A DNA stretch of 64,000 nt, taken from Syntrophomonas sp. UBA5432. Lineage in GTDB: Bacteria; Bacillota; Syntrophomonadia; Syntrophomonadales; Syntrophomonadaceae. Positions 56,944 through 64,000 of this stretch are shown here, one piece after another. The translations under genes were made by a program, and so were the position numbers. The notes below the pieces were generated by a model. That model had not been told where the DNA came from, did not search any database, and saw only the letters and a list, made by a program, of their open reading frames with translations. Positions within the stretch are counted from its first letter, which is position 1. Every line of letters begins with the position of its first letter. The stretch lies in assembly GCA_002424365.1 (NCBI GenBank), contig DIRQ01000032.1, positions 92,259 to 156,258 on the forward strand, read 5' to 3'.

Positions 56944-57231
56944 GTGCAAAAGCTGTACTTCATATTAATAGTTTCGGTTTTTATATTAAGCATTCTTTTT
57001 GCCATAATAATATGGCGACAGACCATAAAATTTGAAAAAAAGGCCCTGGTTGCTAAAAGGGCCAAAGAAGAATATTTAAACCAGCTAATGCTTGAACAGG
57101 AAGAGGAAAGAAAACTAGCTGAATTAAAGTTCCAAGAAGAGATTGCACAAGAAAAACAGGAATCGCAATTAGAGCAAATTACCGAAACCGATGAAAATCC
57201 TACGGATAAACCTGAAGAACCCATGGAATAA
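56944..57231 (+). CDS. Small membrane coiled-coil protein (second of a pair)
   Basis: A 95-aa protein. One N-terminal membrane helix (LYFILIVSVFILSILFAIIIW) is followed by a strongly charged coiled-coil (KFEKKALVAKRAKEEYLNQL and EEERKLAELKFQEEIAQEK) and a disordered acidic-proline end. GTG 56944 follows GGGGGGAATGAT. The shared layout with the gene 40 nt upstream suggests they form a complex or arose by duplication. In Bacillus this interval holds ywmA (DUF1146), a small membrane gene; relation is possible but not evident from motifs. Confidence 0.7.
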   Translation: MQKLYFILIVSVFILSILFAIIIWRQTIKFEKKALVAKRAKEEYLNQLMLEQEEERKLAELKFQEEIAQEKQESQLEQITETDENPTDKPEEPME

Positions 57232-57248
57232 ATTTATAGGAAGAAACA

Positions 57249-57282
57249 AGAAAAAAACCTGACTAGTTCAGGTTTTTTTATT
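57249..57282 (+). terminator. Terminator before ywmB
   Basis: AAAAAACCTGA and TTCAGGTTTTTTT arms with a short CTAG loop region; good T run. Confidence 0.86.
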
Positions 57283-57358
57283 TTATAAAGGGCATATTTA
57301 GATACTATTCAGGCAAGAATCTTGATACATATCTTTCCTAAAAGGTGGGAGCAAATTT

Positions 57359-58099
57359 ATGAAACGATCTATAGTATACATAACTATTTTTATAATTTTG
57401 TGTTCAATTAGTAATTATAGTATTGATTATGTACAAGGAAAACAAATGAAAGAACAATCGCCATATTACCTATCTTTTGCATCAATCGGTGCAATTTATC
57501 TGGAATCACGTCTCGATTGCTGGGCTAAAATAAGAACAACTTCAAGCGCACAAGAATTACAGGATTACCTAAATAATATTCTACAATGTCTGAATATCAC
57601 ACTAGAACCCGAACTTTTAGAACTAACAGATACAGATAATAGTACCATTATAAGCTACGATTTGTCACAGCCAGAGTTAAACCTATTTATTATTATAAAA
57701 TCTGACAAACAATTAAATGAGAGCTATTTCATGCTAAGTGTTGTGTGCCACGATCAAAAAGTTTGCCTTGAGCAATATGAGAATAAGTTAAATCAAATTA
57801 TAGGGTTAAAATGGCAATATTATTACCTGTATAAGGCTGAATTACCTCATATGCTTGCATTAGACGATCAAAATCAAGCAATTTCAGTATTGCTAAAAAC
57901 CATGAAGGCTCGAAAGGTTGAAGAGTATAGCAATAATAGTCTTATTAGTATAACAGCGTACAGCGCAAGACTTAAAGAAGATACCGGGGTAAATATTAAT
58001 GGTAAAAAGTACAACCTACAGATTGCTATTCGAAATAACAAAAATAACACTAAAACTAATGTATATATCGGATCTCCCTTAATTTTAGGAGAATATTAA
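57359..58099 (+). CDS. ywmB: YwmB-like exported protein
   Basis: A 246-aa protein with an N-terminal signal or anchor helix (SIVYITIFIILCSISNYSI). The body is a two-fold alpha-beta protein of the YwmB/TATA-binding-like family, with low complexity of motifs. It is called mainly from its size, its export signal and its position immediately before murA and spoIID, as in Bacillus. ATG 57359 follows AAGGTGGGAG. The function is not known. Confidence 0.68.
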   Translation: MKRSIVYITIFIILCSISNYSIDYVQGKQMKEQSPYYLSFASIGAIYLESRLDCWAKIRTTSSAQELQDYLNNILQCLNITLEPELLELTDTDNSTIISYDLSQPELNLFIIIKSDKQLNESYFMLSVVCHDQKVCLEQYENKLNQIIGLKWQYYYLYKAELPHMLALDDQNQAISVLLKTMKARKVEEYSNNSLISITAYSARLKEDTGVNINGKKYNLQIAIRNNKNNTKTNVYIGSPLILGEY

Positions 58100-58125
58100 G
58101 GCTCGACAGGAGGTGATTCAAACTA

Positions 58126-59373
58126 TTGGATTTATATGTCAACAATAAAGCACGTTTAAACGGAGAAATCTCTGTAAGCTCATCTAAAAATGCCATTTTA
58201 CCTATTCTTGCCGCTTCTCTCCTTACGGAAGAAGAGGTTCAAATTAATAAGATTCCTAATATCAAAGATGTTAAAATAATTACTGAACTCATTTATCATC
58301 TTGGAGTGGAAGTTAAAAATAACGGGGATAGCATTTCTTTTAGGGGTAAGGCTAAAGAGATTAGTCCTGAATACGATTTGGTAAGACAAATAAGAGCATC
58401 ATTCCTAGTAATGGGACCTTTATTGGCCAGACATGGTAAAGTTAATATTGCTCTTCCGGGTGGATGTGCCATAGGTACGCGACCTATAGACCTGCACTTA
58501 AAGGGATTTAAAGCTCTCGGGGCCAATATAAAGTTTAGTTCTGGAGATGTAATTGCCACTACCTCCAAATTAAAAGGAAACCATGTATATTTGGATTTTC
58601 CTAGTGTTGGTGCTACCGAAAACATAATGATGGCAGCAGCTCTTGCCGATGGTACAAGTTATATAGAAAATGCTGCTCTGGAACCGGAAGTAGTTGATTT
58701 GGCTAATTTTATTAATAGCATGGGTGGAAAAATCAGTAGTGCTGGTAGTAACATTATAAGAATTGAAGGAGTTAAAGAGCTAGGGCAAAGTGACTATACT
58801 GCTATAGCAGACCGTATTGAAGCAGGTACCTATATGGTAGCAGCTGCCGCCACCGGTGGTGAAGTATTAATTAAAAATGTAATTACCGAGCATGTTAAGG
58901 CGATAACTGCAAAACTGACCGAAAGCGGTGCAGAAGTAGAGGAGGGCAATAACTGGGTTAGAGTTAAACGAAATACCAGTATAAAACCTTTATATATTAA
59001 AACTCTTCCTTATCCCGGTTTTCCAACGGATATGCAGGCACAATTTATGGCCTATTTAAGCTGTGCTGAAGGTAGCAGCATAATTACGGAATCTGTTTTT
59101 GAAAATCGTTATATGCATATTGCTGAACTTAGTAGGATGGGAGCTAAAATAAAAGCAGAAGGAAGAACTGCTGTAATTAAAGGAGTAAAGGAATTAAGCG
59201 GAACTCGAGTTAAAGCTACTGATCTTAGGGCTGGAGCAGCTCTTTTAATAGCAGCTCTTACCGCTAAAGGAACAAGCATAATTAGCAATAGTGAATATAT
59301 TGACCGGGGATATGAAAACATAGTTGATAAACTCAATTATCTGGGAGCAGATATATCAACTAGTACGAAATAG
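58126..59373 (+). CDS. murA: UDP-N-acetylglucosamine 1-carboxyvinyltransferase
   Basis: A 415-aa enzyme for the first committed step of peptidoglycan synthesis, adding enolpyruvate to UDP-GlcNAc. The PEP-binding loop has Cys114 in LPGGCAIGTRPIDLH, so it should be fosfomycin-sensitive. SSSKNAILPILAASLL and TLPYPGFPTDMQAQFMAYL are standard. TTG 58126 follows AGGAGGTGATTC. Position between ywmB and spoIID marks it as the MurAA equivalent, and it is the only murA in the window. Confidence 0.96.
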   Translation: MDLYVNNKARLNGEISVSSSKNAILPILAASLLTEEEVQINKIPNIKDVKIITELIYHLGVEVKNNGDSISFRGKAKEISPEYDLVRQIRASFLVMGPLLARHGKVNIALPGGCAIGTRPIDLHLKGFKALGANIKFSSGDVIATTSKLKGNHVYLDFPSVGATENIMMAAALADGTSYIENAALEPEVVDLANFINSMGGKISSAGSNIIRIEGVKELGQSDYTAIADRIEAGTYMVAAAATGGEVLIKNVITEHVKAITAKLTESGAEVEEGNNWVRVKRNTSIKPLYIKTLPYPGFPTDMQAQFMAYLSCAEGSSIITESVFENRYMHIAELSRMGAKIKAEGRTAVIKGVKELSGTRVKATDLRAGAALLIAALTAKGTSIISNSEYIDRGYENIVDKLNYLGADISTSTK

Positions 59374-59453
59374 GCATAGTATAAAGTTTCTTTATAAATG
59401 GCATAATCGATAATTAAAACATCAATTATTAATTAACATCATATAAATTAAAT

Positions 59454-60386
59454 ATGAAAAAAAGAAAAATAAAATTAATTGGAATAGCCATGGCTTTAGC
59501 GGTATTAATCTTAATACCGGTTTTTTTTGTGAATACATTTAAAAAACCTCAAATTATTTATAAAGAACCATATATTAAACTATATTTAAGCAAAGAGCAA
59601 AAAACAATTGAATTATTGCTGGAAGATTATATTATCGGAACTGTGGCAGCAGAAATGCCGGCCTCATTTGAGAATGAAGCCCTCAAGGCACAGGCAGTTT
59701 GTGCTAGAACTTACTCGTTCCATAAACTACTAGAGAACAAGAAATATCCCGGCGGAGCTAATTTATCTGATGATATTAATTCATGCCAGGCTTATATAAC
59801 CCAGGAAGAATTTTACCAGCGCCATCCTGGATATAAGAATTTGTATAAAAAAGTTAAGGCTGCGGTAGGGGAAACTCGGGGGGAGATTATGATTTATGAC
59901 GATGAACCTATCGATGCCCTTTATCATTCTACCTGTGGGGGACAAACCGAAAGCGCATTCAGTTTATGGGGAAAGGACATCCCTTATCTACGATCGGAAA
60001 AATGTCGCTATTGTAAACAATCGCGTCACTATGAAAGTGTACAAGTATTATCGGTACAGGAGTTTGTAAATTCCTTGGGGATAAATAGTAGCCGCCAACC
60101 TCAAGTTCAGATAAGTGAAAACACTCCCAGTGGTCGGATTAAAAAAGTAAGGATAAATGACAGAGAGTTAACTGGTGAGAAACTGCGCCATATTTTAGGA
60201 TTACCTTCCACTTGGTGTGAGTTTAAAATAAATGCAGGCCAGGTAGAAATCGAAAGTCGAGGCTATGGGCATGGTTTAGGATTGTGCCAGTATGGGGCCA
60301 ATGGTATGGCTCTCGAAGGAAAAACCTATCACCAAATCCTTAAGCATTATTACCACAATATAGAATTCAGCCGGCTTAAATATTAA
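59454..60386 (+). CDS. spoIID: Stage II sporulation protein D
   Basis: A 310-aa membrane-anchored lytic transglycosylase needed for engulfment. An N-terminal helix (LIGIAMALAVLILIPVFFV) is followed by the SpoIID domain: VAAEMPASFENEALKAQAVCARTYSF (catalytic Glu at about residue 64) and DALYHSTCGGQTESAFSLWG, plus the C-terminal SRGYGHGLGLCQYGANGMA. The stretch before ATG 59454 is A/T only and has no Shine-Dalgarno site, unlike its neighbours. Confidence 0.95.
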   Translation: MKKRKIKLIGIAMALAVLILIPVFFVNTFKKPQIIYKEPYIKLYLSKEQKTIELLLEDYIIGTVAAEMPASFENEALKAQAVCARTYSFHKLLENKKYPGGANLSDDINSCQAYITQEEFYQRHPGYKNLYKKVKAAVGETRGEIMIYDDEPIDALYHSTCGGQTESAFSLWGKDIPYLRSEKCRYCKQSRHYESVQVLSVQEFVNSLGINSSRQPQVQISENTPSGRIKKVRINDRELTGEKLRHILGLPSTWCEFKINAGQVEIESRGYGHGLGLCQYGANGMALEGKTYHQILKHYYHNIEFSRLKY

Positions 60387-60536
60387 TAAGAAAATAGAAT
60401 TTAATAGACACAGATAACACCGATTTATTTATGATTAACACAGATTGTTTTTTAAAATAAACTAACCCCGACCACTATTTTCATAAGTGGTTGTGTGTGC
60501 TTGGCGCTCATGACAGGTTAATAAGAAAATAGAATT
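60383..60536 (+). repeat. Dispersed composite repeat, copy J, bounded by 19-bp direct repeats
   Basis: TTAATAAGAAAATAGAATT occurs exactly at 60383-60401 and 60518-60536. Between them lie a unique stretch and the 3' module of the family (CCACTATTTTCATAAGTGG, TTGTGTGTGCTTGGCGCTC, ATGACAGGTTAA). The left copy starts four bases before the spoIID stop ends. The rest of the gap to 60739 holds a GC-rich hairpin (GCGGGCTCGC region near 60548) and a minus-strand CCCCTTACCCC fragment, with no gene. Confidence 0.7.
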
Positions 60537-60739
60537 GGGAATAGACGCGGGCTCGCTTCGCTCGCGCTTAAAAAATATTTCCGCTAGTTCCCCAATGGAT
60601 TCCCTTATATTCCACGTCAAAAAACTAATGTACATAACTAACCCCTAACCCCTTACCCCATGCGCTTCATCTAAAATGGTGTTAAACCACCTTCCCTCTG
60701 AATATAGATTTATATAACCAATGCGGGGGAGGGTAAGGA

Positions 60740-61012
60740 TTGCAAAATTATATTAGAAAAAGGGCAGTAAAAGTTGCCCAGCATATATTAAATACATCTA
60801 GTACGGTAAGGCAGACAGCTGAAGTATTCGGTATCAGTAAAAGCACTGTACACAAGGATGTATCTGAGAGACTACCCAGAATTGATGAGAAACTGGCTCA
60901 GGAAGTAAAATCAATTTTGGAAAAGAACAAAGCGGAACGCCATATAAGGGGAGGGGAAGCAACCCGGCAGAAATATGCTGCTTATCACCGAACGGAGTCG
61001 ACTGCTAAATAA
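60740..61012 (+). CDS. spoIIID: Sporulation transcriptional regulator SpoIIID
   Basis: A 90-aa mother-cell DNA-binding protein. IRKRAVKVAQHILNTSSTVRQTAEVFGISKSTVHKDVSERL contains the helix-turn-helix, and the basic C-terminal IRGGEATRQKYAAYHR is the family's second DNA contact. Length is close to the 93 aa of Bacillus. It starts at TTG 60740 behind GGGGGAGGG. It follows spoIID directly; the spoIIQ gene found between them in Bacillus is absent. Confidence 0.95.
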   Translation: MQNYIRKRAVKVAQHILNTSSTVRQTAEVFGISKSTVHKDVSERLPRIDEKLAQEVKSILEKNKAERHIRGGEATRQKYAAYHRTESTAK

Positions 61013-61126
61013 TATTACTTACCCTAAGAAAATTACACACTTTAGCTAAGCTTAAGGTATAATTATAAAAAGCTAAAAGGTAAAATTAGGTTATGGCTTA
61101 AATATTATTTAGGGGGCCTTAGGAGG

Positions 61127-62161
61127 ATGTGTTTCGCTTTCGGGGAAGATATTGGAATAGACCTGGGCACAGCCAGTGTCATAGTTTTTAAAAAGGGTAG
61201 TGGAATTGTCTTACATGAACCATCAGTAGTAGCCATAGATAAAAATACTGATAGAATTATAGCTGTAGGGGAAGAAGCCCGGCAAATGTTAGGTCGGACA
61301 CCAGGTCATATAGTTGCCATTCGTCCCTTAAAAGAAGGAGTTATTGCTGATTACGATACTACCGAAAAAATGTTATCCTATTTCATCAGAAAGGTTATAG
61401 GTAATAAACTATTCTTCAAACCTCGTGTAATTGTATGTATTCCGACAGGTGCAACTGATGTAGAAGAGCGTGCAGTTCGCCAGGCCACCATATCATCAGG
61501 TGCTAGACAGGCCTTTATCATTGAAGAACCTCTCGCTGCTGCATTGGGTGCAGGTATAAATATTTCGGAAGCTACCGGTAATATGGTGGTGGATGTTGGT
61601 GGTGGGACATCCGATATTGCAGTCCTTTCCCTGGGAGGATTAGTTTGTAATGATTCATTACGAATCGGGGGGGACAAGTTCGATGAAGCTATAATACGCT
61701 ATGTTCGCCGGGTATATAACCTGATGATTGGTGACCGCACTGCTGAAGAAATAAAGATACGGGTAGGGACGGCCTATGTTACTGATGATAATCGTCACCG
61801 CTCTATGGAGGTAAGGGGGCGTGATCTTTTGACCGGTTTACCAAAAACCATTTCTATTACTTCAGCAGAAAGCTGGGAAGCACTACAGGAACCAGTGGAA
61901 GCTGTAATTGAGGGAGTTAAAAAAGTTCTAGAGATTACTCCCCCTGAGTTGGCTGCTGATATTGTCAACAACGGCATAGTTATGACTGGCGGAGGTTCAC
62001 TCCTGGATGGGCTGGATATACTCCTATCCAAGAAAACCAACTTACCGATTCATATAGCGGATGATGCTATATGTTGTGTGGCTGTAGGTACTGGTAAAGC
62101 TCTTAATGAAATGTCGGTTATAAGCCGTACTCGTAACAAAGGTGCCAGAAGGGTATTTTAG
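61127..62161 (+). CDS. mbl: MreB/Mbl-family actin-like cell shape protein
   Basis: A 344-aa bacterial actin. The phosphate loops are IGIDLGTASVIVF (about residues 9-21) and VVDVGGGTSDIAVLSLGG (about 151-168), with the adenosine motif VMTGGGSLLDGLD. The C-terminus has a short basic extension (SRTRNKGARRVF). Its location after spoIIID fits Mbl in Bacillus rather than MreB, since no mreCD follows. ATG 61127 is directly abutted by AGGAGG, so the functional ribosome site is probably AGGGGG at 61111-61116. Confidence 0.93.
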   Translation: MCFAFGEDIGIDLGTASVIVFKKGSGIVLHEPSVVAIDKNTDRIIAVGEEARQMLGRTPGHIVAIRPLKEGVIADYDTTEKMLSYFIRKVIGNKLFFKPRVIVCIPTGATDVEERAVRQATISSGARQAFIIEEPLAAALGAGINISEATGNMVVDVGGGTSDIAVLSLGGLVCNDSLRIGGDKFDEAIIRYVRRVYNLMIGDRTAEEIKIRVGTAYVTDDNRHRSMEVRGRDLLTGLPKTISITSAESWEALQEPVEAVIEGVKKVLEITPPELAADIVNNGIVMTGGGSLLDGLDILLSKKTNLPIHIADDAICCVAVGTGKALNEMSVISRTRNKGARRVF

Positions 62162-62232
62162 ATTAAAGAATTCCTCCAGAAAAAACGATATATATAAACA
62201 GGAATTAATTTTGGACTTTGGGGGAGTTAATT

Positions 62233-63009
62233 TTGATTAAGGGCTTATACACGGCTGGTTCAGGAATGATGTTACAAATGGCCCGGCAGGATGTTGTTGC
62301 CAATAACCTCGCTAATGTGAATACGGGTGGCTATAAAAAGCAGGTAGCAGTTGCCCAGGCTTTTCCGAATATGCTTATGAGCCGCTTGGGTGAAGTTAAA
62401 AAGAACAGCCAGGGCGAGTATGAACCAGTACCAGTTAAGCTAATCGGGGGACTAGGAACCGGAGCTGCTATTGATAAGATATACACTGATCTTACTATGG
62501 GCAATATAAGGAAAACCGATAATGCTACTGACCTTGCGTTAAGTAGTAATGGTTATTTTACTGTATTAACCCCACAGGGGGAGCGCTATACCCGTAATGG
62601 GCAGTTAAAAATAAATAATGAAGGTATACTAACTACTAACCAGGGTTACCCGGTGCTAGATACTGGAAATCAACCTATTACTCTGGAAGGGGAGTTCATA
62701 GTTGATGAAATGGGGAATATCTCGGCAAACGGTGAGAACATAGCCCAACTCAAAACGGTTGGTTTTGACAATCCCCAGTACCTACAACGAGAAGGGGATA
62801 ATCTTTTTGCTGTCCAAGAAGAAGAGGGGATTAACCTGGAAAACCCGGGTATACTACAAGGATACATAGAAGACTCTAATGTTAATGCGGTAAAGGAAAT
62901 GGTAGAAATGATTAATGTGGTGAGGGCCTACGAAGCCATGCAAAAAGTTGTACAGGCTGAGGATGAAGCTACTCAGGTAACCATTGACCAGGTAGGCAGC
63001 GTATCTTAA
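62233..63009 (+). CDS. Flagellar basal-body rod protein (FlgF/FlgG family, FlhO-like)
   Basis: A 258-aa rod protein. MIKGLYTAGSGMMLQMARQD and NNLANVNTGGYKKQVA are the N-terminal rod signature. DLALSSNGYFTVLTPQGERYTRNGQ is typical of the FlgG domain, and VNAVKEMVEMINVVRAYEAMQKV is the C-terminal helix. TTG 62233 is set by GGGGGAG; an in-frame TTG 62218 lies before it. Position after mbl equals Bacillus flhO (flgF-like). Only one of the flhO/flhP pair is present here. Confidence 0.9.
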   Translation: MIKGLYTAGSGMMLQMARQDVVANNLANVNTGGYKKQVAVAQAFPNMLMSRLGEVKKNSQGEYEPVPVKLIGGLGTGAAIDKIYTDLTMGNIRKTDNATDLALSSNGYFTVLTPQGERYTRNGQLKINNEGILTTNQGYPVLDTGNQPITLEGEFIVDEMGNISANGENIAQLKTVGFDNPQYLQREGDNLFAVQEEEGINLENPGILQGYIEDSNVNAVKEMVEMINVVRAYEAMQKVVQAEDEATQVTIDQVGSVS

Positions 63010-63014
63010 TAAAG

Positions 63015-63045
63015 AAACCCCCGCCGCAAGGCGGGATTTTTTTTG
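63015..63045 (+). terminator. Terminator after the flagellar rod gene
   Basis: CCCGCC and GGCGGG arms with a GCAA tetraloop, then ATTTTTTTT. Confidence 0.9.
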
Positions 63046-63158
63046 TCCGGAAACAACCTGGGGCAGGAATAACGGATTGTACGGGGAATTAGTAAGAAAA
63101 CAAGGCTTCGCATTTCTTTTATTCTATTATTTAAGTCAGGAGGATTATACCTTCCAAT

Positions 63159-63908
63159 ATGATAATTAAAGATATAGCCACTGCCAGTATTTTAGGGTGT
63201 AAAGTACATCTGGTTAATATGGCAGAGGCGGTTCAAATAGTTGAGCATATGGTTCAGTGCGGTCAGGACTGCAGTCAGGTCGTAACCCTTAATGCGGAAA
63301 TTATTTATCAGACTAAAAAAGAAGAAGAACTACAAAGCATAATTAACCATGCCAGTCTGGTAACTACAGATGGAATTGGGACAGTTTGGGCGGCTCGGAC
63401 TCTTGGTTACACCCAGAAAGAAAGAGTAAGCGGCATTGACTTACTGCATGAGCTCTGTGATTCGGGGGCAACCCGGGGGTGGAAGATATACTTACTGGGA
63501 GCTGCTCCAGGGGTGGCGGAAAAAGCGGGTCAAAAGCTGGAACAAAGATATCCTGGAATAAATGTATGTGGTAGCTGGCATGGGTATTTTCCTCAACAGG
63601 ACGAGCCAGAAATTATTGAAGATATAAATTCGAAATCACCAGATATATTATTTGCAGCCCTGGGGGCACCGAAACAGGAATACTGGATAGATCAGAAACG
63701 TACTGCACTTAAAGTACCGGTATGTATGGGTGTAGGTGGAAGTTTTGACGTTATCGCCGGAATCAAGAAAAGGGCACCAAAGGTCTTTATAGCCCTTAAC
63801 CTGGAATGGCTTTATCGCTTGCTTACAGAACCATCACGTTGGAAACGGCAACTGGCTCTGCCCGCCTTTGTTGTGGCAGTCTTAAAACAAAAGTATAGCA
63901 GAAAATAA
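63159..63908 (+). CDS. WecG/TagA/CpsF family glycosyltransferase
   Basis: A 249-aa GT26 enzyme, probably transferring N-acetylmannosamine to undecaprenyl-linked GlcNAc in teichoic acid or other wall polymer synthesis. VTLNAEIIYQTKKEEELQSI, ASLVTTDGIGTVWAARTLGY (catalytic Asp/Thr region) and LLGAAPGVAEKAGQKLEQRYPG, then FAALGAPKQEYWI define the family. The AGGAGG site lies 15 nt before ATG 63159, longer than usual, so a non-standard upstream start is possible. Confidence 0.92.
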   Translation: MIIKDIATASILGCKVHLVNMAEAVQIVEHMVQCGQDCSQVVTLNAEIIYQTKKEEELQSIINHASLVTTDGIGTVWAARTLGYTQKERVSGIDLLHELCDSGATRGWKIYLLGAAPGVAEKAGQKLEQRYPGINVCGSWHGYFPQQDEPEIIEDINSKSPDILFAALGAPKQEYWIDQKRTALKVPVCMGVGGSFDVIAGIKKRAPKVFIALNLEWLYRLLTEPSRWKRQLALPAFVVAVLKQKYSRK

Positions 63909-63937
63909 AACTGGTACATTTAGAGGAGGATTAAAGC

Positions 63938-64000
63938 GTGGACAAGATAAGGGTTTTTGCTCTGGATATTGGAACCCGAAAAATTGTGGGTTTACTACTG
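63938..64000 (+). CDS. FtsA-like actin-family protein, 5' end only
   Basis: The first 21 codons of a gene cut by the window edge. GTG 63938 follows GAGGAGG. The translated start, MDKIRVFALDIGTRKIVGLL, is the phosphate-1 loop of the FtsA/PilM branch of the actin fold. The length and exact family are not visible. Confidence 0.6.
   Translation, partial: MDKIRVFALDIGTRKIVGLLL

Noticed and set aside
61035..61063. TATAAT at 61058 as mbl promoter
   Set aside because: No acceptable -35 at 16-18 nt and no TGn extension; not strong enough to list.

Overview
The window is a chromosomal segment of a low- to mid-GC, endospore-forming, flagellated Firmicute of the class Clostridia. The evidence is spo0F, ywmB-murA-spoIID, spoIIID, mbl and flhO genes, many TTG/GTG starts with strong AGGAGG ribosome binding sites, an acetate/butyrate-type CoA-transferase and an acrylyl-CoA-reductase-like enzyme. 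The overall flavour (fatty-acid/CoA metabolism, gluconeogenic Fba/GlpX, full F1Fo operon) is most like Syntrophomonadaceae. That placement is recall-based inference, not a database result.

Left part (1-21.9 kb) is accessory. It holds a molybdate transporter (modABC), a BrkB/YihY membrane protein, a small protein plus a molybdenum-storage-like amino-acid-kinase protein, AcuI, a PAS-GGDEF diguanylate cyclase, a Mop/TOBE protein with a Gln-rich coiled-coil partner, and a five-gene TetR/ABC-2/HlyD efflux operon. WalJ, superoxide dismutase, a thioesterase, a cyclophilin, an ArsR-radical SAM operon, an HD-GYP protein and an M1-peptidase homologue that has lost its zinc ligands follow.

Middle and right parts (22-63 kb) follow the Bacillus subtilis order argS-rpoE-pyrG-spo0F-fba-tal-glpX-rho-rpmE-prfA-prmC-sua5-mntP-ywlE/rpiB-glyA-atp operon-ywmB-murA-spoIID-spoIIID-mbl-flhO. 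Lineage genes are interpolated: a CoA-transferase, FemAB-Alr-SppA-Yip1, LysM/M23, a radical SAM protein, YhaM, a tautomerase and DUF1287. In this block ywlE and rpiB are fused into one reading frame. The window ends in a WecG/TagA glycosyltransferase and the first 21 codons of an FtsA-like gene.

Intergenic regions are unusually informative. A dispersed composite repeat (at least ten full or partial copies, both orientations, about 100-340 bp) occupies most long gaps. One copy carries three GC-rich hairpins. A separate 136-bp MITE-like inverted-repeat element lies at 13.7 kb. Candidate operators (TetR, ArsR), a sigma-H-type promoter before spo0F, a structured rho leader and a 12-bp hairpin between atpE and atpF are visible. 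No tRNA, rRNA, CRISPR array, intact transposase or prophage was seen.
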